Assembly: GCA_036564135.1 (NCBI GenBank)
Contig: DATCLC010000064.1
Location: forward strand, 1-18,405
Origin: RSA11 sp036564135
GTDB taxonomy: Bacteria; Actinomycetota; Thermoleophilia; Solirubrobacterales; 70-9
Direction of reading: 5' to 3'
Length of the DNA stretch: 18,405 bases
Below are positions 5,674 to 11,966 of the stretch, piece after piece. The stretch's first letter is position 1, and each line of letters starts with the position of its first letter. A model generated the notes under the pieces. The model worked only from the letters and a program-made list of their open reading frames with translations, ran no database searches and was not told the origin of the DNA. A program made the translations under genes and the position numbers.

Positions 5674-6987
5674 ATGGAAGCATCCGAACGCCCACAACTC
5701 ACCTTCACCGAGACCGCCTCCGGCGGCACGGTCCGCGCGCTCGACGGCCGCATCGTCATCGAGTCGCTGACCGTCGAGGACGAGCGCGCCGCGCACCTGG
5801 TGCGCGAGCGCCAGCAGCTCGGCAAGCCCGCAGCCGACACCGTGCGCAAGGCGATCGAGATCGGCGCCCGGGTCCTCGACAGCGAGGAGACCGCGGCGAA
5901 CGTCGACTACGTGCGCCGGGAGGTCGAGGCGAGCATCGGCGAGCTCGAGAAGCGCCTGAACAGCACGCTCGACGAGGGCGCCGAGGCGCTCGCCAAGCAG
6001 CTCGAATCCACGTTCGGCATCGAGCGCAGCGACTCGGTGCAGGCGCAGATCAAGGAGATCATCGCCGCCGAGACCCGCGAGCACCGCGAGCAGCTGCTGC
6101 GCACCCTCACCGCGGAGGACGGCTCCAACCCGCTGGTCGCGATCCAGGCGCGCCTGGGCAAGGCGATGCTCGAGGCCGAGGAGCGCCACCGGCGCGAGGT
6201 GGAGCGCTTGCGCGAGCACCACGCCAACGAGTCGCGCGCGATGCAGCAGCGCGTCGCCGAGCTCAACGAGAAGCTCGCGCGCGTGCTGGAGCGCCAGGAG
6301 GCAGACGAGCGCGTGGCCGAGGAGGCCGAGCGCGGCACCGCCAAGGGCCGCACGTTCGAGGAGCTCGTGCACACCACGGTCGAGGAGATCGCCGAGGGGC
6401 ACGGCGACGCCGCGCACCACACCGGCGACGCCTCCAGCGAGGCCGGCGGCAAGAAGGGCGACACCGTCGTCGAGATCGGCGGCGCGGTCGGCACGCCGCT
6501 CGCCACGGTGGTCTTCGAGGCCAAGAACAAGCGGCTGTCGCGCAACGACGCCTGGTCCGAGCTCAACGCCTGCATGGCCGAGCGCGACGCCGCCTACGCG
6601 GTCCTCGTGGTCGCGGGCGAGGACAAGGTGCCCTCGGGGCTCGACGAGCTCACCGAGTACCAGGGCAACAAGATCATCGCGGTCCTCGACCGCGACGATC
6701 CCGATCCGCTCGCCCTGCGGCTGGTCTACCGCTACGTGCGCGCCCGCGTGCTGGCGGCCGCCGCCGAGAGCCTCGAGGTCGACGCCGCCGGCGTGCGCGA
6801 CGCCGCCGAGGAGGCCGAGGCGACGCTCAAGCGCGCCAACCGCATCCGCAAGGCGCTCACCGGCGTCACGAAGAGCGCCGAGAACGCGCGCGACGAGCTT
6901 GACTCGATGGTCGCCGACGTCGAGCGCTGCCTGGCGCGCATCGAGTCGCTCGTAGCCGCCGCCGCGCAGGCCGAGAGCGCCGAGTAG
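5674..6987 (+). CDS. Coiled-coil protein with PD-(D/E)XK nuclease-like domain
   Basis: This 437-residue protein is acidic and mostly helical. Residues about 70-225 are charged, heptad-like coiled coil (EAEERHRREVERLREHHANE and neighbours). Residues about 226-350 form a compact domain with FEELVHTTVEEIA, KKGDTVVEIGG and ATVVFEAKNKRLSRNDA. D263 (KGD) followed by E282-x-K284 (FEAK) fits the D-Xn-E-x-K active site of the PD-(D/E)XK nuclease fold, with a helix glutamate upstream near residue 230. A second coiled coil ends the chain. The architecture recalls RmuC and DUF2130-type proteins, but the order and flanks differ. A role in DNA processing, repair or defence is inference. I chose ATG 5674; there is no clear Shine-Dalgarno. 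It diverges from ccr over 154 bp, where I see no strong regulatory motif apart from the ccr promoter. Confidence 0.7.
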   Translation: MEASERPQLTFTETASGGTVRALDGRIVIESLTVEDERAAHLVRERQQLGKPAADTVRKAIEIGARVLDSEETAANVDYVRREVEASIGELEKRLNSTLDEGAEALAKQLESTFGIERSDSVQAQIKEIIAAETREHREQLLRTLTAEDGSNPLVAIQARLGKAMLEAEERHRREVERLREHHANESRAMQQRVAELNEKLARVLERQEADERVAEEAERGTAKGRTFEELVHTTVEEIAEGHGDAAHHTGDASSEAGGKKGDTVVEIGGAVGTPLATVVFEAKNKRLSRNDAWSELNACMAERDAAYAVLVVAGEDKVPSGLDELTEYQGNKIIAVLDRDDPDPLALRLVYRYVRARVLAAAAESLEVDAAGVRDAAEEAEATLKRANRIRKALTGVTKSAENARDELDSMVADVERCLARIESLVAAAAQAESAE

Positions 6988-7002
6988 CCCGGCAGGGCCT
7001 GC

Positions 7003-7431
7003 TCAGGGCAGGAGCAGCTCGCTCGAGGAGCTCGGCCGCGGCGGGCCGACCCGCAGGCGCGCCGTGCGCTGCGTCGCCGGTTCGGCCGAGACCGTGTAGC
7101 TGCCCCGCTCGAGGTTGGCCTTGAGGCTCCCGGTGCCGCCCGCCGGAACGTCGGCGGGGGGCGCCGAGGAGGGTCCCTCTAGCTGGACGCGGGCGTCCTC
7201 GCCGGTCTGGTTCGTGATCGTGATCTCGACCACCCCGGCGCCGACCCGGCTAGGGGAGACGAGCAGGCCGCGCTTGGTGATCGCAGCGCTCAGGTTGACC
7301 GGCGCGGCCGGCCGCGGCTCGTTCTCGAAGTCATCGTCGCCACCGCATGCGGCCAGCGTGAGGCAGGCCAACGTGGCCACCGCCGCGGCGCCGCGACGCC
7401 ACGCGCCGATGACGTCCTCCCGGAACCTCAT
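7003..7431 (-). CDS. Small lipoprotein with Ig/cupredoxin-like fold
   Basis: This 142-residue protein has a signal peptide (basic n-region, hydrophobic AAAVATLACLTLAAC) with a lipobox ending at C29, followed by GGDDDF, a typical exported lipoprotein start. The mature part has GVVEITITNQTGEDARVQLEG, VPAGGTGSLKANLERGSYTV and RTARLRVG. This is the alternating strand pattern of a beta-sandwich like those of cupredoxin-like or Ig-like lipoproteins; no Cys-His-Met copper site is visible. The start is ATG 7431, 10 nt after a TAGGCT box that overlaps the stop codon of ygfZ upstream. The gene converges with the nuclease-like gene with only 15 bp between stops. Function is unknown. Confidence 0.8.
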   Translation of the reverse strand: MRFREDVIGAWRRGAAAVATLACLTLAACGGDDDFENEPRPAAPVNLSAAITKRGLLVSPSRVGAGVVEITITNQTGEDARVQLEGPSSAPPADVPAGGTGSLKANLERGSYTVSAEPATQRTARLRVGPPRPSSSSELLLP

Positions 7432-7441
7432 ACCGAGCGCA

Positions 7442-7447
7442 AGCCTA
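7442..7447 (-). promoter_or_regulatory. Predicted -10 (TAGGCT) overlapping the ygfZ stop codon
   Basis: On the minus strand the TAG stop of the ygfZ-like gene (7447 to 7445) is the first half of TAGGCT, whose end lies 10 nt before the lipoprotein ATG at 7431. The arrangement is repeated at 11480-11485. Confidence 0.5.
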
Positions 7448-8422
7448 AGCCGCTGCGTTTCCCGGCGCGCCGGTGAAGGGCACCTCGACGACGGTCGCCT
7501 CGGTGCCCTCGCCGACGGCGACGACGTCGCCGGGTTCCGCCTCGCGCCGCAGGATCGCGAGCGCGATGCGGCCGTGGGCGGGGGAGAGGGCGACCGTGCC
7601 GATCGTGCCGAGCTCGCGGTCGCCGAGCCGGACGGGGTCGCCCGCGGCGGCGGGGCCGCTCAGCTTGAGTCCCCGCAGGTGCCGGTTGGGCTTGCCCTTG
7701 TAGTGCAGGCGGGCGACGGTCTCCTGGCCGATGTAGCAGCCCTTCGTGAAGCTCACGGCGCGCTCGTTGATGCCCGCCTCTTGGGGGATCGTCTGGGTCG
7801 TCATCTCCCGTCCGAAGCGCGGCCGCCCCGACTCCACGCGCAGGATCTCAAGCGCCTCCTCGTCAGCGCGCTGCACGCCCAGATCGGCGAGCGCCGCGAG
7901 CAGCTCCTCGGCCTTGTCGGCGGCGCAGAGCAAATCGACGCCGAGGTCGGTGCGCACCGCGCGCACGTCCACCTCGCCGACGCGGGCGGGAGAATGGGCG
8001 TGCTCGCCTGGGAGCGGGGCGATCCCGGTGAGCTCGAAGGCGGCGGGGCCTGCGACCGAGACGAGCCCGTGCGCGTCGCTGCGGTCCTCGACCTCGACCT
8101 CGCGGCCGATCGAGTACATCCGCAGGTGCCCGAGCACAGCCTCGCGGCCGACCTCCTCGAGCAAAAGCAGGATCTCCGCGCCGCTGACGCGCAGCACGCG
8201 CATGTCCGAGCGCATGTGTCCCTTGCGGTCGAGCAGCGCCGCGTACGCGCCCTCGCCGTCGGCGAGCGCCTCGACGTCCTGGGTGAGCTGGCTCTGCAGG
8301 TAGTCGACCGCGTCCGGGCCCGTGACGGCGAGCGTCGATAGGCCCGCGCGCGGGACCGCGCCGGCCTCCTCGCGCAGCAGCCGGTACTGCCCGTCGAGCT
8401 CGATCGTGCTCGTACCGCTCAC
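7445..8422 (-). CDS. ygfZ: YgfZ/GcvT-domain folate-binding protein
   Basis: This 325-residue protein belongs to the aminomethyltransferase-like YgfZ/IBA57 family. It contains TGPDAVDYLQSQLTQDVEAL, YAALLDRKGHM, a mid-domain PRFGREMTTQTIPQEAG, and the signature KGCYIGQETVARLHYKGK, in which the conserved Cys of KGCYIGQE is intact. A C-terminal beta-barrel domain follows. Family members bind tetrahydrofolate and support assembly or repair of certain Fe-S enzymes. I chose GTG 8422: a TAGAAT hexamer ends 7 nt before it, the pattern of leaderless starts here, and the protein begins just before the conserved domain. The longer upstream frame runs antisense through the oxidase gene. It diverges from the oxidase over 57 bp, sharing the region of the predicted metal-regulator operator. 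Radical-SAM FbiC elsewhere in the window is one plausible Fe-S client type. Confidence 0.88.
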   Translation of the reverse strand: MSGTSTIELDGQYRLLREEAGAVPRAGLSTLAVTGPDAVDYLQSQLTQDVEALADGEGAYAALLDRKGHMRSDMRVLRVSGAEILLLLEEVGREAVLGHLRMYSIGREVEVEDRSDAHGLVSVAGPAAFELTGIAPLPGEHAHSPARVGEVDVRAVRTDLGVDLLCAADKAEELLAALADLGVQRADEEALEILRVESGRPRFGREMTTQTIPQEAGINERAVSFTKGCYIGQETVARLHYKGKPNRHLRGLKLSGPAAAGDPVRLGDRELGTIGTVALSPAHGRIALAILRREAEPGDVVAVGEGTEATVVEVPFTGAPGNAAA

Positions 8423-8429
8423 GAGGCCG

Positions 8430-8435
8430 ATTCTA
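8430..8435 (-). promoter_or_regulatory. Predicted -10 (TAGAAT), leaderless ygfZ start
   Basis: Minus-strand TAGAAT ends 7 nt before the GTG at 8422. Transcription would start on the start codon. No Shine-Dalgarno is visible. Confidence 0.5.
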
Positions 8436-8442
8436 GGCACCC

Positions 8443-8472
8443 TTGCCTTCCGGGTTTTTGGTGTGCCAAAAT
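8443..8472 (+). promoter_or_regulatory. Oxidase operon promoter with embedded metal-regulator operator
   Basis: TTGCCT (8443-8448), an 18-bp spacer and CAAAAT (8467-8472) form a candidate -35/-10, with the ATG at 8480 only 7 nt beyond. The spacer holds a perfect palindrome, TTTTGG-TGTG-CCAAAA (8456-8471), that covers most of the -10. The shape TTTwGG-N4-CCwAAA resembles the palindromes bound by MntR/SirR-like members of the DtxR family. A DtxR-type gene is third in this cluster, so negative autoregulation is the natural reading. Confidence 0.6.
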
Positions 8473-8479
8473 CCGGTTT

Positions 8480-9583
8480 ATGGAGGATCAAAATTCGCGC
8501 CACGACGCGCTCAAGGTGAGTCGCCGGCGGCTGCTGGCCGGGGGGCTCGCCGCCGGACCGGCGCTTGCCCTCCTGCACGAAGCCGTCCCGCACGAGGGGC
8601 TCCACGCCGCGCTCGGGGGCGCCCACGACGCCCGGGCGCAGGCCGCGCACGAGCACGCGGGCGGGGTCCCGAGCCACGCCGACGGCGCGGGCCACTCGGG
8701 CCCCACGTTCAAGGCCGGCCGCCAGGTCGACCACGCCGCGAACGGCTTCAACCCGACCGAGATCCTGCGCGACTTCGACTACGGCAAGACGCGGCGCCTG
8801 GCCAGCGGCCGGGTCCTGCGCGAGTGGGAGGTGATCGCGCTCGACAAGGAGATCGAGATCGCGCCGGGGGTCAAGTTCCCGGCGTGGACCTTCAACGGGC
8901 GGATCCCCGGCCCGACCCTACGCTGCCGCGAGGGCGAGCGGCTGCGGGTCCGCTTCCACAACAGCTCCGGGCACCCGCACACGATTCACTTCCACGGCAT
9001 CCACCCGGCGGAGGTGGACGGGGTGCCGGGGATCGGTGCCGGGATCATCGAGCCCGGCAAGTCGGCGGTGTACGAGTTCGATGCCGAGCCGTTCGGCCTG
9101 CACCTGTACCACTGCCACGTCGCGCCGCTCGCCGAGCACATCGCGCGCGGCATGTACGGCACGTTCATCGTCGACCCGAAGCAAGGGCGCCCGGAAGCCG
9201 ACGAGCTGGTCATGGTCCAGCACGGCTACAACACCACGCTCGACGGCGAGGGCAACCAGCTCTACGCCGTCAACGGCATTCCGTTCCACTACATGCACGA
9301 GCCGATCCGCGTGAAGCGGGACGAGCTGGTCCGGATCTACCTCGTCAACACGCTCGAGTACGACCCGATCAACTCGTTCCACATCCACGGGAACTTCTTC
9401 CACTACTACCCGACGGGCACCTCGCTGCAGCCAACCGAGTTCACCGACACGGTGATCCAGGGGCAGGCCCAGCGGGGGATCTGCGAGGTGCGCTTTCCGT
9501 ACGCGGGCCCGTTCATGTTCCACGCGCACAAGACCGAGTTCGCCGACCTCGGCTGGATGGGCTTCTTCGAGGTGGAGGGCTGA
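8480..9583 (+). CDS. Exported two-domain multicopper oxidase (type-1 Cu in domain 1)
   Basis: This 367-residue protein has a twin-arginine-type signal (SRRRLLAGGLAAG, residues 14-26) followed by a His-rich linker with nine His between residues 33 and 85. Domain 1 has HPHTIHFHG (H167 type 1; H170 and H172 trinuclear) and LYHCHVAPLAEHIARGM (C212, H220 and M225 type 1; H211 and H213 trinuclear). Domain 2 has SFHIHGNFFH and FMFHAHKTE, giving two more HxH pairs but no Cys. This is the layout of two-domain oxidases with type-1 copper only in domain 1 and a trinuclear centre at the trimer interface. It would oxidise a substrate (metal ion or phenol) outside the membrane and reduce O2 to water. Its stop overlaps the ZIP start (TGATG), so the two are translationally coupled. 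Confidence 0.9.
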   Translation: MEDQNSRHDALKVSRRRLLAGGLAAGPALALLHEAVPHEGLHAALGGAHDARAQAAHEHAGGVPSHADGAGHSGPTFKAGRQVDHAANGFNPTEILRDFDYGKTRRLASGRVLREWEVIALDKEIEIAPGVKFPAWTFNGRIPGPTLRCREGERLRVRFHNSSGHPHTIHFHGIHPAEVDGVPGIGAGIIEPGKSAVYEFDAEPFGLHLYHCHVAPLAEHIARGMYGTFIVDPKQGRPEADELVMVQHGYNTTLDGEGNQLYAVNGIPFHYMHEPIRVKRDELVRIYLVNTLEYDPINSFHIHGNFFHYYPTGTSLQPTEFTDTVIQGQAQRGICEVRFPYAGPFMFHAHKTEFADLGWMGFFEVEG

Positions 9584-10785
9584 TGGAGGCGGGCGCGCAG
9601 AGCGCGGGCCGCTCGCCCTTCGCCCGGCTCCCCGTCTGGGCTCTGACCGTGGGCGTCGCGGCCCTGATCGCGACCGCGCTGGGCGTGATCGCGCTCGTGG
9701 GCGGCGACACGCTGCCCGAGCGCCTCGGGCCGCCCGCAGAGGAGCTCGCGGTGGAGCGCACCGAGTTCGAGCCCAACCGGATCGTCCTCGAGGTGCGCAA
9801 CACCGGGCCCGACCCGGTGCGCGTCGCCCAGGTCTTCGTCAACGACGCCTTCGTCGACTTCACCGGGGGCGACCGGCCGATCGGGCGGCTCGGCGGCGAG
9901 ACGCTCACGCTCACCTACCCGTGGCAGGAGGGTCAGCCGTACCTGGTTTCGATGATCACCGAGACCGGGGTCGTGATCGAGCACGAGATCGCGGCCGCGG
10001 TCGAGACGCCGCGCGCGGACGGCGACCTGCTCGCGCTGATGGCCCTGCTCGGCCTCTACGTCGGCGTGATCCCGGTGGCGCTCGGCATGCTGCTGTTGCC
10101 GGCGATGCGCCGCTTCCGCGAGCGCTGGATCCGGATCGTGCTCGCGGTCACGGTCGGCCTCTTGGCGTTCCTCGCGGTGGACGCCACGCTCGAGGGCCTC
10201 GACCTCGCCGCCGCCTCCGGCGGGGCGTTCGGCGGTGCCGAGCTGGTGGTGCTTGGCGCGATCCTCTCCTATCTCGTGCTCGCGGGCGTCGACGGGCACC
10301 TGCGCGCGCGCCGCGAGGCGGCGGGCCCGGAGTCGGGCGGCTTCCGCCTGGCGCTGTTGATCGCGATCGGCATCGGCCTGCACAACATGGGGGAGGGGCT
10401 CGCGATCGGCTCCGCGTACGCAGTCGGCGAGCTCGCCCTCGGTGCCGCGCTCGTCGTCGGCTTCGCGATCCACAACACCACCGAGGGCTTCGCGATCGTC
10501 GCGCCGCTTGTGCGGGCGCGGCCGTCGCTGGGGCGCCTCGCGGTCCTCGGGCTGATCGCGGGCGTCCCCGCGATCGCGGGGACGCTGATCGGCGTTTCGG
10601 TGACGAACGCCGAGCTGTCCGCAATGCTTTTGGGCGTGGGCGTCGGCGCGATCGTCCAGGTGATCGTGCAGATCGCGCCGTCGATGCGCGGCGCGGACGG
10701 CCGCGCTCTCGACGCGGCTACGGCCGCCGCGGTGGCCGCCGGCGCGCTCGTGTTCTACTTGACCGGCCTCTTGATCTCCGTCTAG
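9583..10785 (+). CDS. ZIP-family metal transporter with N-terminal extracytoplasmic domain
   Basis: This 400-residue membrane protein has the two ZIP metal-site signatures, HNMGEG (267-272) and HNTTEG (297-302), which line the transport path in helices 4 and 5 of the family. ZIP carriers import Zn, Mn, Fe or similar divalent metals. Before the ZIP core there is an extra helix (about residues 17-39) and a beta-rich segment of about 95 residues (ELAVERTEFEPNRIVLEV, VRVAQVFVNDAFVDF, TLTLTYPWQEGQPY), which looks like an Ig/cupredoxin-type domain outside the membrane. That makes it longer than typical bacterial ZIPs of about 260 residues. The start is ATG 9583, overlapping the oxidase stop. The metal is not fixed by the motifs; the regulator downstream points to Mn or Fe. 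Confidence 0.9.
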   Translation: MEAGAQSAGRSPFARLPVWALTVGVAALIATALGVIALVGGDTLPERLGPPAEELAVERTEFEPNRIVLEVRNTGPDPVRVAQVFVNDAFVDFTGGDRPIGRLGGETLTLTYPWQEGQPYLVSMITETGVVIEHEIAAAVETPRADGDLLALMALLGLYVGVIPVALGMLLLPAMRRFRERWIRIVLAVTVGLLAFLAVDATLEGLDLAAASGGAFGGAELVVLGAILSYLVLAGVDGHLRARREAAGPESGGFRLALLIAIGIGLHNMGEGLAIGSAYAVGELALGAALVVGFAIHNTTEGFAIVAPLVRARPSLGRLAVLGLIAGVPAIAGTLIGVSVTNAELSAMLLGVGVGAIVQVIVQIAPSMRGADGRALDAATAAAVAAGALVFYLTGLLISV

Positions 10786-10789
10786 GCGC

Positions 10790-11482
10790 ATGGCTCATTC
10801 CGGATTCAGACGAGACCCCTCCGCCACCAACAGCGAGGCGGTCGAGGACTACGCGAAGGCGCTGCTCGCGCTCGAGGAGCGCGAGGACGGGCCGGTCTCG
10901 ACCTCGGCGCTGGCCGAGCGCCTGGGCGTCTCGCCCGGTTCGGTGACCGCGATGCTCAAGCGCATGGCGGAGATGGGGCTCGTCGAGCACGTGCCGTACC
11001 GGGGGGCGCGCCTGACGAAGGCGGGGCGGCGCGTCGCGCTCGAGGTGACCCGCCACCACCGTTTGCTCGAGGCGTACCTCACCGAGGTGCTCGGCATGCC
11101 CTGGGACCGGGTGCACGATGAGGCCGAGGTGCTCGAGCATTACATCTCCGAGGAGCTCGAGGAGCGGATCGCCGCCGCCCTGGGGCACCCCGACCGCGAC
11201 CCGCACGGCGACCCGATCCCCGACCGCGACCTGGCGGTCGCCACGCGGGTGGGCACGCCGCTCGCCGAGCTCGACGCGGGCCGGACGGGCGTGTTCGAGC
11301 GGGTCTCCGACTCCGATCCGGAGATGCTCCGCTACCTCGCCGAGCGAGGCATCCTGCCGGGGACGAGCCTCACCGTCGGCGAGCGCGAGCCGTTCGGCGG
11401 GTCGGTGTCGATCGAGGTCGAGGGCGAGGACCACACGATCGGCGCCGAGCTCGCGCAGCGGATGCTGATCGCCGTCAACTAG
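10790..11482 (+). CDS. DtxR/MntR-family metal-dependent repressor
   Basis: This 230-residue protein has a winged helix-turn-helix (residues 15-78, with TSALAERLGVSPGSVTAMLK and GLVEHVPYRGARLTKAG), a dimerisation/metal domain (about 80-150) and a C-terminal SH3/FeoA-like domain (about 160-228, ending TIGAELAQRMLIAVN). By hand alignment to DtxR the ligand positions are D20 (DtxR Met10), H90, E94, H109, E113 (Cys102), E116 and H117. Asp and Glu in place of Met10 and Cys102 are what Mn-sensing MntR has; MntR's Glu11 is Lys23 here. It therefore looks like a Mn- or Fe-responsive repressor. It follows the ZIP gene by 4 bp and probably binds the TTTTGG-N4-CCAAAA palindrome before the oxidase gene. 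Confidence 0.9.
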   Translation: MAHSGFRRDPSATNSEAVEDYAKALLALEEREDGPVSTSALAERLGVSPGSVTAMLKRMAEMGLVEHVPYRGARLTKAGRRVALEVTRHHRLLEAYLTEVLGMPWDRVHDEAEVLEHYISEELEERIAAALGHPDRDPHGDPIPDRDLAVATRVGTPLAELDAGRTGVFERVSDSDPEMLRYLAERGILPGTSLTVGEREPFGGSVSIEVEGEDHTIGAELAQRMLIAVN

Positions 11483-11485
11483 GCT
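11480..11485 (+). promoter_or_regulatory. Predicted -10 (TAGGCT) overlapping the dtxR-like stop codon
   Basis: The TAG stop of the regulator (11480-11482) is the first half of TAGGCT, which ends 8 nt before the ATG at 11494. No Shine-Dalgarno precedes that ATG, so a leaderless transcript is likely in addition to any read-through. Confidence 0.5.
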
Positions 11486-11493
11486 CTCCGCCG

Positions 11494-11856
11494 ATGAGCC
11501 TCGCCGAGCAGTTCGAAGAGATCGTCGAGTCCCTCCCCGACGACTGGACCGACATGGCGCTCGACGTCCGCCTGGCGGACGAGAGCCAGTTCAGGGACGC
11601 CGCCGTGCTGTTGGCCCAGATCAACGCGCAGCCGTATTCGAAGGCCGACTGGCACTTCCGTATCAACGTCGCCAACAAGTTCGGGAAGGCCGCGGCGGCG
11701 CCGGCCGTGCTCGGTACGCTGCGCCTCCTCGACGAGGAGAAGATCGACGGGGAGCTTGTGCTCCGCGACTTCCGCGAGGGCCGCGCCGAGATCCGCCAGT
11801 TCTGGGGGCGCCCCGAGTCGGTGCGCCAGGAGTTCCGGCGCAGCCGCCGCCTCTAA
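11494..11856 (+). CDS. Conserved-looking small protein of unknown function
   Basis: This 120-residue soluble protein reads MSLAEQFEEIVESLPDDWTD at the start and contains SKADWHFRINVANKFGKAAA, GTLRLLDEEKIDGELVLRDF and REGRAEIRQFWGRPESVRQE. I do not recognise the family. It has no signal peptide, Cys or membrane segment, and is acidic at the N-terminus and basic at the end (RQEFRRSRRL). Codon use matches its neighbours and the frame is intact. It lies 11 bp after the regulator, so it could be the last gene of the oxidase-ZIP-DtxR cluster. The TAGGCT box 8 nt upstream instead suggests an independent leaderless promoter. It converges with the binding-protein gene across a pair of palindromic repeats. 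Confidence 0.75.
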   Translation: MSLAEQFEEIVESLPDDWTDMALDVRLADESQFRDAAVLLAQINAQPYSKADWHFRINVANKFGKAAAAPAVLGTLRLLDEEKIDGELVLRDFREGRAEIRQFWGRPESVRQEFRRSRRL

Positions 11857-11861
11857 CCCGC

Positions 11862-11900
11862 GATCGACTTTCCTAGTCCCTGAGACGAGAAAAGTCGATC
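11862..11900. repeat. Palindromic repeat, family B copy 1
   Basis: GATCGACTTT (11862-11871) pairs perfectly with AAAGTCGATC (11891-11900); between them lie GTCCC and AGACGAGAAA, shared with copy 2. It is placed just after the stop of the 120-residue protein gene. No T-run follows the hairpin. Confidence 0.85.
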
Positions 11901-11917
11901 AGCCCGCGGGCCCGCGG

Positions 11918-11966
11918 CCGGTGATCGAGGTTGCTGGTCCCACAGACGAGAAAGGTCGATCACCGG
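11918..11966. repeat. Palindromic repeat, family B copy 2
   Basis: CCGGTGATCGA (11918-11928) pairs with TCGATCACCGG (11956-11966). The inner sequence shares CT-GTCCC, AGACGAGAAA and GTCGATCA with copy 1 in the same order, so the two are diverged copies of one unit about 59 bp apart in the same orientation. The right arm contains the stop codon of the convergent binding-protein gene. Confidence 0.85.

Noticed and set aside
8423..8734. Upstream extension of the ygfZ-like gene.
   Set aside because: It runs antisense through the oxidase signal region, and the conserved domain starts after GTG 8422.
10783..10789. TAGGCG at the ZIP stop as another stop-codon -10.
   Set aside because: The sixth base is G, not T, and only 4 nt separate the stop from the next ATG.
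11862..11966. Tandem repeats as a small CRISPR array.
   Set aside because: There are only two diverged palindromic units with long self-pairing arms, no further repeats and no cas genes.
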